NCBI RefSeq assembly: GCF_038637725.1
Contig: NZ_CP152052.1
Location: 310,001 to 374,000, forward strand
Reading direction: 5' to 3'
Length of the DNA: 64,000 bases
Source: Psychrobacillus sp. FSL H8-0483
GTDB lineage: Bacteria > Bacillota > Bacilli > Bacillales_A > Planococcaceae
Shown here one piece after another: positions 25,227 through 33,837 of this stretch; position 1 is the stretch's first letter; each line of letters begins with the position of its first letter. The position numbers and the translations under genes were made by a program. The notes beneath the pieces are model-generated. The model was not told the origin of the DNA. It did no database searches and worked only from the letters and a program-made list of their open reading frames with translations.

Positions 25227-25955
25227 ATGAACTATTTATATACGATTATCATACTTTCTATATTAATCATGAGTGGTTGTTCTAATAATGGGTCTGAGAA
25301 TGATTTAAAACAAGAAAATGAACAGTTAAAGCAAGAAAATGAGAAGTTATCAGTAGTTAAAGAGGAATTAGAATTAGATTTGAAAATAGCTAGCTTGGAA
25401 GCATCTAGGAAAAATGATCAATTAACTAGTGAAGTAAGTTCATTACAAATTGAAAATGAAAGGCAAAAAGAAATAATTTATCGTTATCAGAATGTACTAG
25501 GATTTTCCATTTCGGGTAATCGTACCATCGCAGATGCTTTGAGTATCTTTTCACCTGATCAAGTAAAAACAGATAACCAAATCGCGGATCTAATCGTTTC
25601 AGATGTAAAAAAGGAGGCAATTAATGACGCAACAGCTTATTCTATAAAATTCACTGGTGAATTTGAAGTCAGAGGCTCCATCATAGTGAGTGGAGAAAGT
25701 GAGTATTCCTTTATAGTCAAAGAGAATTTAGGGACCATGCCACACGCATTATGGCAATTTGAAAAAGGAAGTATCATCTTTGATATTACAAATGATGAAG
25801 ATTTAAGAAATTCATTGGGCGAAAAATTAGATGCGTTACCCGAAGATGGTCAACTAGATATAGTTGGAGTTTTTAAAAATTATTCTTATAACGAGGTTCC
25901 AGAATCGGACTCTCTGCCGAGTTTTGCTGAATTTGTAAGCATAATATCAGAGTGA
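25227..25955 (+). CDS. Lipoprotein with coiled coil, function unknown
   Basis: A 242-residue exported lipoprotein. The signal ends in the lipobox-like MSGC, so Cys near residue 17 would carry the lipid. Residues 25-80 form a heptad-rich coiled coil (KQENEQLKQENEKL). The C-terminal 150 residues are a mixed fold (FSISGNRTIADAL, DLIVSDVKKEA) that I do not recognise. ATG 25227 is chosen because GGGAGG lies 6 nt upstream; GTG 25221 is in frame. Alone between repeat copies 6 and 7. Confidence 0.8.
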   Translation: MNYLYTIIILSILIMSGCSNNGSENDLKQENEQLKQENEKLSVVKEELELDLKIASLEASRKNDQLTSEVSSLQIENERQKEIIYRYQNVLGFSISGNRTIADALSIFSPDQVKTDNQIADLIVSDVKKEAINDATAYSIKFTGEFEVRGSIIVSGESEYSFIVKENLGTMPHALWQFEKGSIIFDITNDEDLRNSLGEKLDALPEDGQLDIVGVFKNYSYNEVPESDSLPSFAEFVSIISE

Positions 25956-25973
25956 TTTGTGAATAGGGGGTTT

Positions 25974-26008
25974 CTTGATAGATCAACGGAGAAGGTTAGT
26001 TGAATAAG
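25974..26008. repeat. Palindromic cassette repeat, copy 7
   Basis: Left arm degenerate (TTGATAGATCAAC), centre GGAGAA, right arm exact GGTTAGTTGAATAAG. Begins 18 bp after the lipoprotein stop. Confidence 0.7.
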
Positions 26009-26102
26009 AGGTAAGTAAACAAGGGGTTTTTGTCCCAATAACTGAAGGCTTAATTATACTTAATAATCACGGAAAGAATTAAAAAAAATTAGGGGACTTT
26101 AG

Positions 26103-26663
26103 ATGAAAAGGATAGTAATTATTACAGTAGGGAAAACCCATAGTGGGAAAACAACATTTGCAAAGGCTTTAGAACAAGAGTTGAACAACTCAGTAGTGAT
26201 TGACCAAGATAACCATGCTGAATTTATCAATACATATTATAAAAACTTATTACCAAAACAAGGGACTAATACTATTAAGTATGCCATCACTCAAACTATT
26301 GTAGATTATGCTGTTGAACAGACTAATTATCATCTCATTCTTTGCAACTCAAATCGTAATCGAAAAGGGCGTTTGGAACTTCTCAGACATTTTAATGAAA
26401 AAGGGTTTATAAGCATACTAGTTAATTTTGATATACCAGAACATATTCTTCGTGAACGAGTAACAGAAAGTAGCCGAAGTACAAATATATTTAGGAGTGC
26501 TTCTACTTTTGAGGAGGTACTTATTAGGCAACAAGCTGAGTCACATAAAATTGATGTGACAGAACCAACAGAAGATGAAGCAGATTATTTGTTTGTAATC
26601 AAAACCAGCGACGAAGTTCAGTTCGTTATTCATGAAATTACAAATATTAATCAAAATTTATGA
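26103..26663 (+). CDS. P-loop (AAA/zeta-like) small-molecule kinase
   Basis: A 186-residue ATP-binding protein. Walker A is GKTHSGKTT at residues 10-18, then a DQDNHAEF segment where such kinases place a catalytic Asp. A lid-like Arg-rich stretch (RERVTESSRSTNIF) lies near residue 118. This layout is typical of small P-loop kinases that phosphorylate sugars, nucleosides or antibiotics. GGGGA precedes the ATG. Alone between repeat copies 7 and 8A. Substrate unknown; resistance to an antibiotic is one possibility. Confidence 0.82.
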   Translation: MKRIVIITVGKTHSGKTTFAKALEQELNNSVVIDQDNHAEFINTYYKNLLPKQGTNTIKYAITQTIVDYAVEQTNYHLILCNSNRNRKGRLELLRHFNEKGFISILVNFDIPEHILRERVTESSRSTNIFRSASTFEEVLIRQQAESHKIDVTEPTEDEADYLFVIKTSDEVQFVIHEITNINQNL

Positions 26664-26705
26664 ATGATTTTAGATTAACTACCTTCTAGGTATGTTATAT
26701 TCCTT

Positions 26706-26737
26706 TTTTATTCAACAAACGGGTGCTTTAGTTACAG
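26706..26737. repeat. Palindromic cassette repeat, copy 8A
   Basis: TTTATTCAACAAAC, GGGTGC, TTTAGTTACAG. Followed by a small terminator and copy 8B, the same order as 2A-terminator-2B. Confidence 0.65.
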
Positions 26738-26742
26738 AAAAT

Positions 26743-26765
26743 GGGTTGCTTAGGCAACTCTTTTT
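26743..26765 (+). terminator. Terminator between repeat copies 8A and 8B
   Basis: GGGTTGC and GCAACTC pair around TTAG and are followed by five T. The loop region (GCTTAG) resembles that of the 24038 terminator. Confidence 0.75.
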
Positions 26766-26766
26766 C

Positions 26767-26802
26767 CTTATTGAACTAACAAGGCAGGTTTAGTTTACTA
26801 AA
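26767..26802. repeat. Palindromic cassette repeat, copy 8B
   Basis: CTTATTGAACTAAC, AAGGCA, GGTTTAGTTTACTAAAAG. The left arm is exact to the consensus. Confidence 0.8.
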
Positions 26803-26834
26803 AGAAGGATAGTTAAAGAAAGGATTTTTTATTT

Positions 26835-27395
26835 ATGATAATGAATGAAGAGAATTTGAAGATAATAAAGGTTATAGAGTGCGAAATTGATAATGAACTG
26901 ACTGAAAATATTCAAGAGTTATTGACTGAGAGTTTTCAGAATATGTATCCAAATAATAGGATTTATTTTAAACAAGTGCCTCATTTTAGATTCTTAGCTT
27001 TTAACGAGGAGAAACACCTACTTGCACAGGTTGGGTTAGATTACCGAGTTATGAATCTTAGTGGAAAACTTATAAAAGTGCTTGGGATAATTGACTTATG
27101 TGTTTCACGAGAATCCCGAACAAAAGGAATAGCTTCACTATTACTATCAGAAATTGATAAATACTGTGTAAAGAAGGATATTGATTTTTTGCTTTTATTT
27201 GCCGACAATAAGACATTGTATTTAAAGAACGGCTACAAATCTGTTAAGAACAAATGTAAATGGTTGAAAATCGATGACAGAAATCAAACTATACTGGGCA
27301 TAGGCTATGAAGAAATTAGTGAATTGATGATTAAGAAAATTGGTATGAATGAATGGACTGAAGGGGACTTAGATTTTCTAGGTTATCTCTATTAA
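26835..27395 (+). CDS. GNAT-family acetyltransferase
   Basis: A 186-residue protein of the GNAT fold. Motif A is DLCVSRESRTKGIASLLLSE near residue 95, and the later LYLKNGYK is the motif-B Tyr region. The C-terminal ISELMIKKIG to the end is short. It resembles acetyltransferases close to the aminoglycoside 2'-type, but the substrate is unknown. GAAAGGA lies about 9 nt before ATG 26835; ATG 26841 is an alternative. Last gene of the cassette-like region, followed by a repeat remnant and a terminator. Confidence 0.82.
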   Translation: MIMNEENLKIIKVIECEIDNELTENIQELLTESFQNMYPNNRIYFKQVPHFRFLAFNEEKHLLAQVGLDYRVMNLSGKLIKVLGIIDLCVSRESRTKGIASLLLSEIDKYCVKKDIDFLLLFADNKTLYLKNGYKSVKNKCKWLKIDDRNQTILGIGYEEISELMIKKIGMNEWTEGDLDFLGYLY

Positions 27396-27473
27396 ATAAG
27401 AGGGTGTTTCCAATTAAAATCAACATTTATAGGTTTATTTTTATTACACAATAGGAATAAACTGTTCATTAAT

Positions 27474-27498
27474 CTTGTTCAACTACCATGGAAGAACG
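27474..27498. repeat. Palindromic cassette repeat, truncated copy 9
   Basis: CTTGTTCAACTACC, ATGGAAGAACGC. Left arm only; marks the right boundary of the repeat-bearing region. Confidence 0.5.
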
Positions 27499-27553
27499 CA
27501 ATTTTCCCGATTCTTTCGGCTTGTGGGAACAACCCAAAATTTGCATTGTTTCA

Positions 27554-27589
27554 CCCCCTTGATTTGATTATCTAAAGGGGGATTTTTTT
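27554..27589 (+). terminator. Plus-strand terminator closing the cassette-like region
   Basis: CCCCCTT and AAGGGGG form a stem followed by seven T. It touches the stop codon of the convergent MocR gene. Confidence 0.8.
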
Positions 27590-28967
27590 ATGTCCAAGCC
27601 TTTTTTAAGAGCTCCACACCAAGCTGGATTTCATCAACAGAAAGGTTACTAAATCCAAGTTTAATAATTGGTTCATCGGTATTGTTTTTAATGAAGTAGA
27701 GTGAGGTAGGATACACTTTCACTCGATAAAAGGAAGCACGCTCGATTAGCCATTCTTCTGAATGCTTCATGTGTACTTTTACTAAAACATATAAACCAGA
27801 CTGTTCGCCTATAATGGATATATGTTGATCGAATTGCTCAATTAGTGCTGATACTAAGTGTTGCATTTTTCGTTTATAAACAAGACGCATGCGTTTAATA
27901 TGACGAATCCATTCGCCATCTTCCATAAATTTAGCCATTGCAAGTTGGCCAAAGAGTGAAGTGGTACTTTCAAAATGAAGAAATTGGTTTTTATAACGAT
28001 TTAATAGTGTCTGTGGCAACACCATATAGCTTAAACGGATCCCTGGAAGGAAGGCCTTTGAGAAATTCCCTAGATAAAGGACTCTTGCTGAATCAATGGA
28101 AGCGAGAGCTGGAAATGGTTTTTGCGTATAGCGAAATTCACTATCATAATCGTCTTCGATAATATATCCATTCTTCTTGTTAGCCCAATGAATAAGCGTT
28201 TGCCGTTGTTGAATGGACATACTTACCCCGATTGGACTTTGATGGGAAGGTGTTACATAGATGACCTGTGATTTCATTTGTTCTAATTGTGAAAAATCAG
28301 CGCCTGTTTCATTAACTGGTAAAGTCTCAAGTTCAAAGCGATGGAATTGAAATGCTTCCCTGGCTCCATCATACCCAGGATCTTCTACGATAACGCTTGA
28401 GAAATCTTCCCTCAGAATATGTCCAAGATGGATAAGCATTTGTTGTGTACTACTGCCGATAATAATGGCATTTGCATCTGTTTTCACCCCACGAGATTGG
28501 AGTAAGTATGTAGCAATTTGTTCACGTAGGCACATCTCACCGAAGGGGTCCCCGTATAGATAGCTTTCCTGTAACGTTAATACTTGATTGGAAATCCTCC
28601 TCCAAGTTTTTAAAGGGAAATGTGCTTGATCTACGGCTCCTGCTCGAAAGTCAATGAGGACAGGTGCCGTCGCCTCTTTTTGCTTTTTATTAGAATAGAT
28701 TAACGGTTCTTGAAATGAAAACGGCTCTATTTCATTTACAAAATAACCTCTTCTCCCTTCTCCGCGAATATAGCCTTCCGCTACAAGCAGATCATAAGCT
28801 GTTAATGTTGTATTACGACTTATATGAAGAGATTCTGCAAGCTGACGAATGGAGGGTAACTGTTCATCAGTCGGTATATCTCCTCGCTCAATAAGTAATT
28901 TTAGCTGCTCGTAAATTTGTTTGTATTTTGGGGAGTCATCCTTAAAAGGAAAAATGATGTTTTTCAT
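27588..28967 (-). CDS. MocR/GabR-type transcriptional regulator (GntR-aminotransferase fusion)
   Basis: A 459-residue regulator. Residues 1-75 are a GntR winged helix (SPKYKQIYEQLK, LPSIRQLAESLHISRNT). The rest is a fold-type I aminotransferase domain that binds pyridoxal phosphate, with the Schiff-base Lys in YLGNFSKAFLPGIR and the conserved EDDYDSEFRY. The start is ATG 28967 after AAAGGAGG. Members usually control a divergent gene; here that is the PaiB-like gene 117 bp away. Effector unknown: PLP, GABA or a related amine. Confidence 0.92.
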   Translation of the reverse strand: MKNIIFPFKDDSPKYKQIYEQLKLLIERGDIPTDEQLPSIRQLAESLHISRNTTLTAYDLLVAEGYIRGEGRRGYFVNEIEPFSFQEPLIYSNKKQKEATAPVLIDFRAGAVDQAHFPLKTWRRISNQVLTLQESYLYGDPFGEMCLREQIATYLLQSRGVKTDANAIIIGSSTQQMLIHLGHILREDFSSVIVEDPGYDGAREAFQFHRFELETLPVNETGADFSQLEQMKSQVIYVTPSHQSPIGVSMSIQQRQTLIHWANKKNGYIIEDDYDSEFRYTQKPFPALASIDSARVLYLGNFSKAFLPGIRLSYMVLPQTLLNRYKNQFLHFESTTSLFGQLAMAKFMEDGEWIRHIKRMRLVYKRKMQHLVSALIEQFDQHISIIGEQSGLYVLVKVHMKHSEEWLIERASFYRVKVYPTSLYFIKNNTDEPIIKLGFSNLSVDEIQLGVELLKKAWT

Positions 28968-29083
28968 GAAGACCTCCTTTGACATGTTTAATTATTTATA
29001 ATTGTACCTTTCTGGATGTCAGTTTGTATAATACTATTAACTCAGATCGTACACAATATTACAAATCAAGGAGGAGCACAATC

Positions 29084-29701
29084 ATGTATATACCTAAATA
29101 TTATAAAGTGACAGATGCAGATGAAATTAGAGAATTTGTTCAAAAGACCTCATTTGGAACGATGGTTACAACCAAACAAGGCAAACCAATTGCGACTCAT
29201 TTACCTTTGAGTTTTAGTAAAAAAGAAGAAGATTACTATATAACTGGGCATATGGCTTATGGGAATCCTCAATGGCGAACATTCGAAACCTGTGAGGAAG
29301 TTCTCGTTATGTACCAGGGACCGCATGCTTACATTTCTTCTTCTTGGTACGAGCATGAAAATGTTCCAACATGGAATTATCAGGCTGTGCATGTCTATGG
29401 CACAGCTAGTATTTTGACTGAAGAAGAGTTGCAACAAGAACTTACAATGATGCTACAAAAATATGAAAAACATCGTGAGAATCCAGTATTGTGGGAAAAA
29501 CTTTCTCCACAAGTTTTAGAAAAAGAAATGAAAGGTATCGTTGGATTTAAAATTAAAGTGAAAGAAATTCAAGCCGCCTATAAATTAAGTCAGAATCGTA
29601 ATGAGAAGGATTATCTTAACATCGTTGATAAACTACATGAGGAAGAAGATATAAACTCTCACCAGATGGGAAAAGTGATGGAAAAGAGATTAAAAAGCTA
29701 A
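29084..29701 (+). CDS. FMN-binding PaiB-like protein
   Basis: A 205-residue protein of the FMN_bind_2/PaiB family, cytoplasmic. It begins MYIPKYYKVTDADEIREFV, the typical start, followed by PIATHLPLSF, GHMAYGNPQW and YISSSWYEHENVPTWNYQAV, which form the split-barrel flavin site. AAGGAGGAG fixes ATG 29084. A TATAAT at 29027-29032 in the divergent region is the likely -10. PaiB of Bacillus subtilis affects sporulation and protease genes. Divergence from a MocR regulator suggests that regulator controls it. Confidence 0.9.
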   Translation: MYIPKYYKVTDADEIREFVQKTSFGTMVTTKQGKPIATHLPLSFSKKEEDYYITGHMAYGNPQWRTFETCEEVLVMYQGPHAYISSSWYEHENVPTWNYQAVHVYGTASILTEEELQQELTMMLQKYEKHRENPVLWEKLSPQVLEKEMKGIVGFKIKVKEIQAAYKLSQNRNEKDYLNIVDKLHEEEDINSHQMGKVMEKRLKS

Positions 29702-29846
29702 GGATAATCGTGCTTAATAACATAAGAGTTCATTTTTCGTACAATTTAAAAATGAGGACCTAGTTCTGTTAAAACAATAACAAAAGAAATTGTTAATCAA
29801 TGAAGAAGCGCTTGATATGTAGGTATTTAAAAGAATTTGGTCTCTA

Positions 29847-29998
29847 TTTATTAAACTACTGTTTTTTGTAGGCAATTGATTGTAGTGGAAGACGGCGACT
29901 CCAGCGGGAATAGCGTGAGCTGAAGGCCCCGCAGGAGCGAAAGCGACGAGGAGACTGAAGCCATGCCCGCGGAAAGCGTCCGTCTGGAACGGAAATCA
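29847..29998. repeat. Dispersed Bacillales intergenic repeat, full copy
   Basis: Includes TTTATTAAACTACTG, GGAAGACGGCGACTCCAGCG, GGAATAGCGTGAGCTGAAGG, CCCCGCAGGAGCG and GCGGAAAGCGTCCGTC. GC-rich and partly self-complementary (CAGCGGG/CCCGC, TTCC/GGAA), it resembles the common ~130-bp intergenic repeat of Bacillales. A truncated copy lies at 39742-39822. Confidence 0.75.
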
Positions 29999-30002
29999 AT
30001 AT

Positions 30003-30050
30003 TGGAAAAGGGACCATCTCTAAGTCATTATATGACTATAGGGACAGCCC
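30003..30050 (-). terminator. Probable terminator after the second tlp-like gene
   Basis: AAGTCAT/ATGACT with outer GGGAC-type pairing forms an imperfect stem; CCCTTTTCC follows on the minus strand. Confidence 0.5.
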
Positions 30051-30082
30051 CACTTTATTAATTTGCATTAAATCTTTTTTTA

Positions 30083-30307
30083 TTACCTAATATATCCATT
30101 TATCCGAGATTTAGATTCTGCACTTATTTCTTCTTGCAAATTTTCAATGCTCTTTTTACGTCGTTCGTTTTTCTCTTGTATTGCAGCAAGTTCTTCCCCT
30201 TCTGCGAATTCCATTGCTGCTTCTGCTGCTTCCATATTCCGGATGGTTTTCTTTAGTCTTTCTTTATTATCCGCCGAATCATTTGGTCCTGGTGCGTGAA
30301 TAGACAT
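30083..30307 (-). CDS. Tlp-like small spore protein (second copy)
   Basis: A 74-residue protein that aligns with Tlp: NDSADNKERLKKTIRNMEAA and IQEKNERRKKSIENLQEEI match the 10066 gene, while the ends differ (the tail KSRINGYIR replaces the Ala-rich end). AAGGAGG precedes ATG 30307. Most Bacillales carry one tlp; a diverged second copy suggests specialisation. Expected to be forespore specific. Divergent from the next small gene, which has a sigma-G-type promoter. Confidence 0.8.
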   Translation of the reverse strand: MSIHAPGPNDSADNKERLKKTIRNMEAAEAAMEFAEGEELAAIQEKNERRKKSIENLQEEISAESKSRINGYIR

Positions 30308-30406
30308 TATTTTTCCTCCTTCAAATGATTAGAATCTTTCATGAAATATTGTTCCCAAGATCATTAAAACTATTGAAGGATTATATTTCTAACTGCACCT
30401 TTCCAA

Positions 30407-30437
30407 TGAATAAAAATGGTGTGCTTTTACCATAGTA
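30407..30437 (+). promoter_or_regulatory. Sigma-G-type promoter
   Basis: TGAATA (-35, 30407-30412) and CATAGTA (-10, 30431-30437) are 18 bp apart. The forespore consensus is TGAATA and CATACTA. It lies 40 bp before the GTG start at 30477. Confidence 0.6.
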
Positions 30438-30476
30438 AGGTCGTATTGATTTCTAGAATCTAAGGAGGACTTTGCA

Positions 30477-30737
30477 GTGGTAGACCACACACAAATGAGT
30501 TGGAAAGAAGATAATGTCATTTCTCAATTGCACAATTCTGTGGATAATGTCACGATGGCTGTAGGGCAAGCTCTAACGAATCCCACAGAGCAGTCTATTC
30601 AAAATGCACACAATATGATCGAACGTGCAGAGCGCTCGGTCATCATGGCTCTCGAGAGTAGAGGGGAATTGGAGCCTATTAGTTCACTTCAGGAGAAGTT
30701 GAATCAAAGCAAAGAGAAACTAAACACAGTGCATTAG
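30477..30737 (+). CDS. Small helical protein, probable spore-phase gene
   Basis: An 86-residue, all-helical soluble protein (VTMAVGQALTNPTEQSIQNA, AERSVIMALES, LQEKLNQSKEKLN) of the kind found in short uncharacterised Bacillus families such as DUF3813 or DUF2564; I cannot choose between these. The start is GTG 30477 after TAAGGAGGA. A sigma-G-like promoter upstream and a divergent Tlp gene suggest forespore expression. No catalytic motif. Confidence 0.75.
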   Translation: MVDHTQMSWKEDNVISQLHNSVDNVTMAVGQALTNPTEQSIQNAHNMIERAERSVIMALESRGELEPISSLQEKLNQSKEKLNTVH

Positions 30738-30802
30738 TTTAGATATATAATTTCTGAGCGTTTTTAAAAGTAGGATCTATTCAATTAAGCACTTGTTTCT
30801 TA

Positions 30803-30865
30803 GAAGAATATATTTTGTACAAAAATCCGCGAAAAACCTGCGGAAAGCGAGTGGATTATTGTCGT
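30803..30865. repeat. Dispersed intergenic repeat, copy 2
   Basis: Shares AGAATATATTTT and CGGAAAGCGAGTGG with 5390-5440 and carries extra AAAAATCCGCGAAAAACC. Confidence 0.6.
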
Positions 30866-30877
30866 TTAAATGCACTT

Positions 30878-30917
30878 AAAAATGAGTTTAATTCTTAATT
30901 GAATTAGGCTCATTTTT
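30878..30917 (+). terminator. Terminator before yqhH
   Basis: AAAATGAG, TAATTC, then GAATTA and CTCATTTTTATT make an imperfect stem with a T-rich end, closing the 30477 transcript. Confidence 0.7.
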
Positions 30918-31071
30918 ATTATTGTATCCTAAACTAGTATGAGTTATAAAAACATACTAAATAACCCGTCTTTAGAGCTAGGCAAGTAATCAGTAATATT
31001 TTCATTACATAATCATAGCTCCTTCTTTTTTGGGCAACCTAAGATAGAAAAAGATGCATGAGGTGATTTTC

Positions 31072-32604
31072 ATGATAATTGAAAGGTCAACTGAGTGGAA
31101 AGAAGGTCTCGTGAATAGATTAGAAAATATCGAACCATGGGATAATTGGACGCTTTATAAGATGAGTTACGAAATAGTGAATGATAACCTGATTACCGAA
31201 TTTTCTGGTCTTCAGTCTCCTAAATACTTACCAAACCTTACTCCCCTTAGTCATCAATTGGAAGTGGCTGAGACGGTCATCGAAAGGATGAATGGAAAAG
31301 CAATTCTTGCAGACGAGGTGGGTCTTGGTAAAACTATTGAAGCAGGGTTGATATTAAAAGAATACCTCATTCGAGGGCTTGTAAAAAAAGCGTTAATTTT
31401 GGCTCCGGCTTCTCTTATCAATCAGTGGGTCGAAGAATTGAACTACAAATTTTATATTCCCGCAATTCCTTATAAAAAAAACTACCAATTAGACCATTAC
31501 GATGTAGTAGTAATGAGTATGGATACGGCAAAAAAAAGCCCACATAAAGAACTAATATATGCGCAAGATTATGACATGATCATCATTGATGAGGCACATA
31601 AACTAAAAAACCATAAAACCAAAATTTATGAGTTTGTTCAAAGTTTAAAGAAAAAGTTTTGTCTGTTGTTAACTGCTACTCCGGTTCAAAATGATGTGTT
31701 TGAGCTATTTTATCTTATCTCTTTATTAAAACCGGGGCACTTAGGTAATTACGAGACGTTTCAATCCTCGTTTTCTGCCAGTAAACACAGTTTAGAACAC
31801 GATGAATATTTAAGGGAATTAGTTAATCAGGTGATGGTCAGAAATAGAAGACAGGATACTGGAATTGAGTGGACAAATCGTCGTGTTCAAATAATCCCAA
31901 TCCAATTTTCGGAAGCGGAAAAAGAAGTGTACGATTTGATTTTAGATCTTAAAAATATTTCGCCTGTTTTTTCGGGAGCCTTCTCTATGATTACACTACA
32001 AAAGGAAATGTGCAGCAGTAAGGAAGCAACTGCCTTGACTTTAGAGAAGATGCGCGAAAAATGTGAGAATCCAGATGAGATGGATCACGTTAATGAAATT
32101 ATACAGAAATTGATGGCGCTAGAAACAAATTCAAAAGCAGAAAAGGCTTATGAAATTATTTCTCAAGCAAATGATAAGGTTATTATCTTTACAGAATATC
32201 GAGCCAGTCAAACCTATTTGCAATGGTATTTAAATTCTAAAGGAATCACCAGCGTTCTCTTTAACGGGAAATTTAACAAAAATAAACGAGATTGGATGAA
32301 GCGTTTATTTAAAGAACAGGCCCAGGTGTTAATTGCAACAGAATCGGGAGGGGAAGGAATTAACCTCCAATTTTGTCACCATGTCATCAACTATGATTTA
32401 CCATGGAATCCAATGAAGTTAGAACAACGAATTGGACGTGTTCACCGGTTAGGGCAAGAACATGATGTTCATATTTACAATTTGGCTATCGATAACACCA
32501 TTGAAAAGAATATTTTGGACTTGCTTTACGTAAAAATCGATGTATTCGAAAAAGTAGTGGGTGATTTAGACGATATCTTATCAACTTATAAGAAAACTAT
32601 CTGA
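31072..32604 (+). CDS. yqhH: SNF2-family DNA helicase/ATPase (YqhH)
   Basis: A 510-residue Swi2/Snf2-type ATPase. Motif I is ADEVGLGKTIEAG, motif Ia LILAPASLI, motif II (DEAH) MIIIDEAHKLKNHKT, motif III LLTATPVQND, motif V ATESGGEGINLQ, motif VI QRIGRVHRLGQ. Such proteins remodel protein-DNA complexes by tracking on duplex DNA. The start is ATG 31072 (MIIERS) with GAGGTG about 7 nt before; ATG 31054 is less likely. As in Bacillus subtilis it is followed by yqhG. Confidence 0.9.
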   Translation: MIIERSTEWKEGLVNRLENIEPWDNWTLYKMSYEIVNDNLITEFSGLQSPKYLPNLTPLSHQLEVAETVIERMNGKAILADEVGLGKTIEAGLILKEYLIRGLVKKALILAPASLINQWVEELNYKFYIPAIPYKKNYQLDHYDVVVMSMDTAKKSPHKELIYAQDYDMIIIDEAHKLKNHKTKIYEFVQSLKKKFCLLLTATPVQNDVFELFYLISLLKPGHLGNYETFQSSFSASKHSLEHDEYLRELVNQVMVRNRRQDTGIEWTNRRVQIIPIQFSEAEKEVYDLILDLKNISPVFSGAFSMITLQKEMCSSKEATALTLEKMREKCENPDEMDHVNEIIQKLMALETNSKAEKAYEIISQANDKVIIFTEYRASQTYLQWYLNSKGITSVLFNGKFNKNKRDWMKRLFKEQAQVLIATESGGEGINLQFCHHVINYDLPWNPMKLEQRIGRVHRLGQEHDVHIYNLAIDNTIEKNILDLLYVKIDVFEKVVGDLDDILSTYKKTI

Positions 32605-32639
32605 TCAGAAGCAATAGGGGCATTCAAAGGAGGATGTAC

Positions 32640-33422
32640 ATGTTCCCAAACCAAGTTCATGGTTATTTACTTAAATTTTTTAATGAAAACAATTGTCCTA
32701 TTTTGACTAACACGGACCACTACATTACCGTCCAACTAACAGTTGATATGGATAAAAAAATTATGAACCGTCCATTTTATTGGAAGTATTTAGAAAGCAC
32801 AGATGGTGTTCCAGATCCAGCACAGTTAACTTTCATCACTGATCAAAATAAGCTAGATGGAGCCACTAAAGGGGAAGTAATCCATTTTGGTTCTCCTCGA
32901 CTTAATCAACTGTTTCAAGCAACGAAAGAACTTGGCGCATTTGTGCAAATGTATGAAAGGGTATCAGATAAGTTTGAATCGAGACCCATTTTAACTCCTT
33001 GGCTAGGTGTGAATTATAAAATATCGTACTACAGCGATCAAACGAAAGAAATGCTCTATTCTCTAGGGATTAACTTAATGACAGGTGATTTAACAGATGA
33101 TTTTCAGGAACTGTTAAGCAGAGTGGATTTGGTATCTATCAGGTCAGAATATGTATTTCATTTACCATATATAATAAAGCCCATTCGTGCCCTAGAGCGA
33201 TTAGATACAGCAATTGAAAGCATCGTACAACAAGATGATCATACATGGGCAGAAGAAGCAAAAAGAAGATGGCAAAAGGACCTGGAAGTATTAGAATACT
33301 TTTATGAAGGCGTAGAAAACAAGCCAGAATGCTACGAGATGGAGAAAAAAGCATTGGAAGAACAATACGAGGCAAGAATTAAAATTGAAGTGATAAATGG
33401 TGGATTATTTTATATGAAATAA
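32640..33422 (+). CDS. yqhG: YqhG-family protein
   Basis: A 260-residue conserved Bacillales protein without known function. It starts FPNQVHGYLLKFF, has the central ILTPWLGVNYKISYYSDQTK, and a Lys/Glu-rich helical C-terminal region. ATG 32640 follows AAGGAGG by 6 nt; the ATG at 32634 abuts the site and cannot be used. It lies 35 bp after yqhH, the same order as in Bacillus subtilis, where the pair lies beside the gcv operon. Possibly a partner of the YqhH ATPase. Confidence 0.88.
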   Translation: MFPNQVHGYLLKFFNENNCPILTNTDHYITVQLTVDMDKKIMNRPFYWKYLESTDGVPDPAQLTFITDQNKLDGATKGEVIHFGSPRLNQLFQATKELGAFVQMYERVSDKFESRPILTPWLGVNYKISYYSDQTKEMLYSLGINLMTGDLTDDFQELLSRVDLVSIRSEYVFHLPYIIKPIRALERLDTAIESIVQQDDHTWAEEAKRRWQKDLEVLEYFYEGVENKPECYEMEKKALEEQYEARIKIEVINGGLFYMK

Positions 33423-33626
33423 ATTTGTTGTTTGCACCTGTGATTAAGCACAAAATTTTTCATGTGGAGTTAATACAACACTAGTATCAATATCACTTGT
33501 TTAGAACTCGTAACGAAGGGTAATAATGTGTAACTAATACAATACAACTTAGATTTTATTGTAATAAATGTAACTACTGCCTATTTGTCATTGAATCATT
33601 ATGAAAACAGTTTAAAGGAGGAAACT

Positions 33627-33830
33627 ATGCCAAACATCGGTGTACCAGGTTTAATAATTATTCTTATAATTGCTTTAATCGTCTTCGGCCCATCTAAACT
33701 ACCTCAGTTAGGAAAAGCGGTTGGACAAACATTAGCAGAATTTAAAAACTCAACAAAAGAAATTATGGACGAAGTGGCAGAAGATTTTAAACTAGATGAC
33801 AAAAACGCAGAAACTAAAAAGAAAAAATAA
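33627..33830 (+). CDS. tatA: Sec-independent translocase subunit TatA
   Basis: A 67-residue protein: one N-terminal membrane helix ([14 protein letters not shown]), the hinge [17 protein letters not shown], then an amphipathic helix and an acidic, then Lys-rich tail. It multimerises to form the Tat pore for folded proteins. ATG 33627 after AAAGGAGG. No tatC is nearby. It is followed by a Tat substrate and a GMC dehydrogenase, so it may serve this export. A terminator separates it from them. Confidence 0.93.
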   Translation: MPNIGVPGLIIILIIALIVFGPSKLPQLGKAVGQTLAEFKNSTKEIMDEVAEDFKLDDKNAETKKKK

Positions 33831-33837
33831 TATGAGA

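Noticed and set aside
22247-27498. Classical integron
   Set aside because: No IntI-type integrase, and the repeats are shorter than most attC sites; reported only as a cassette-like hypothesis.
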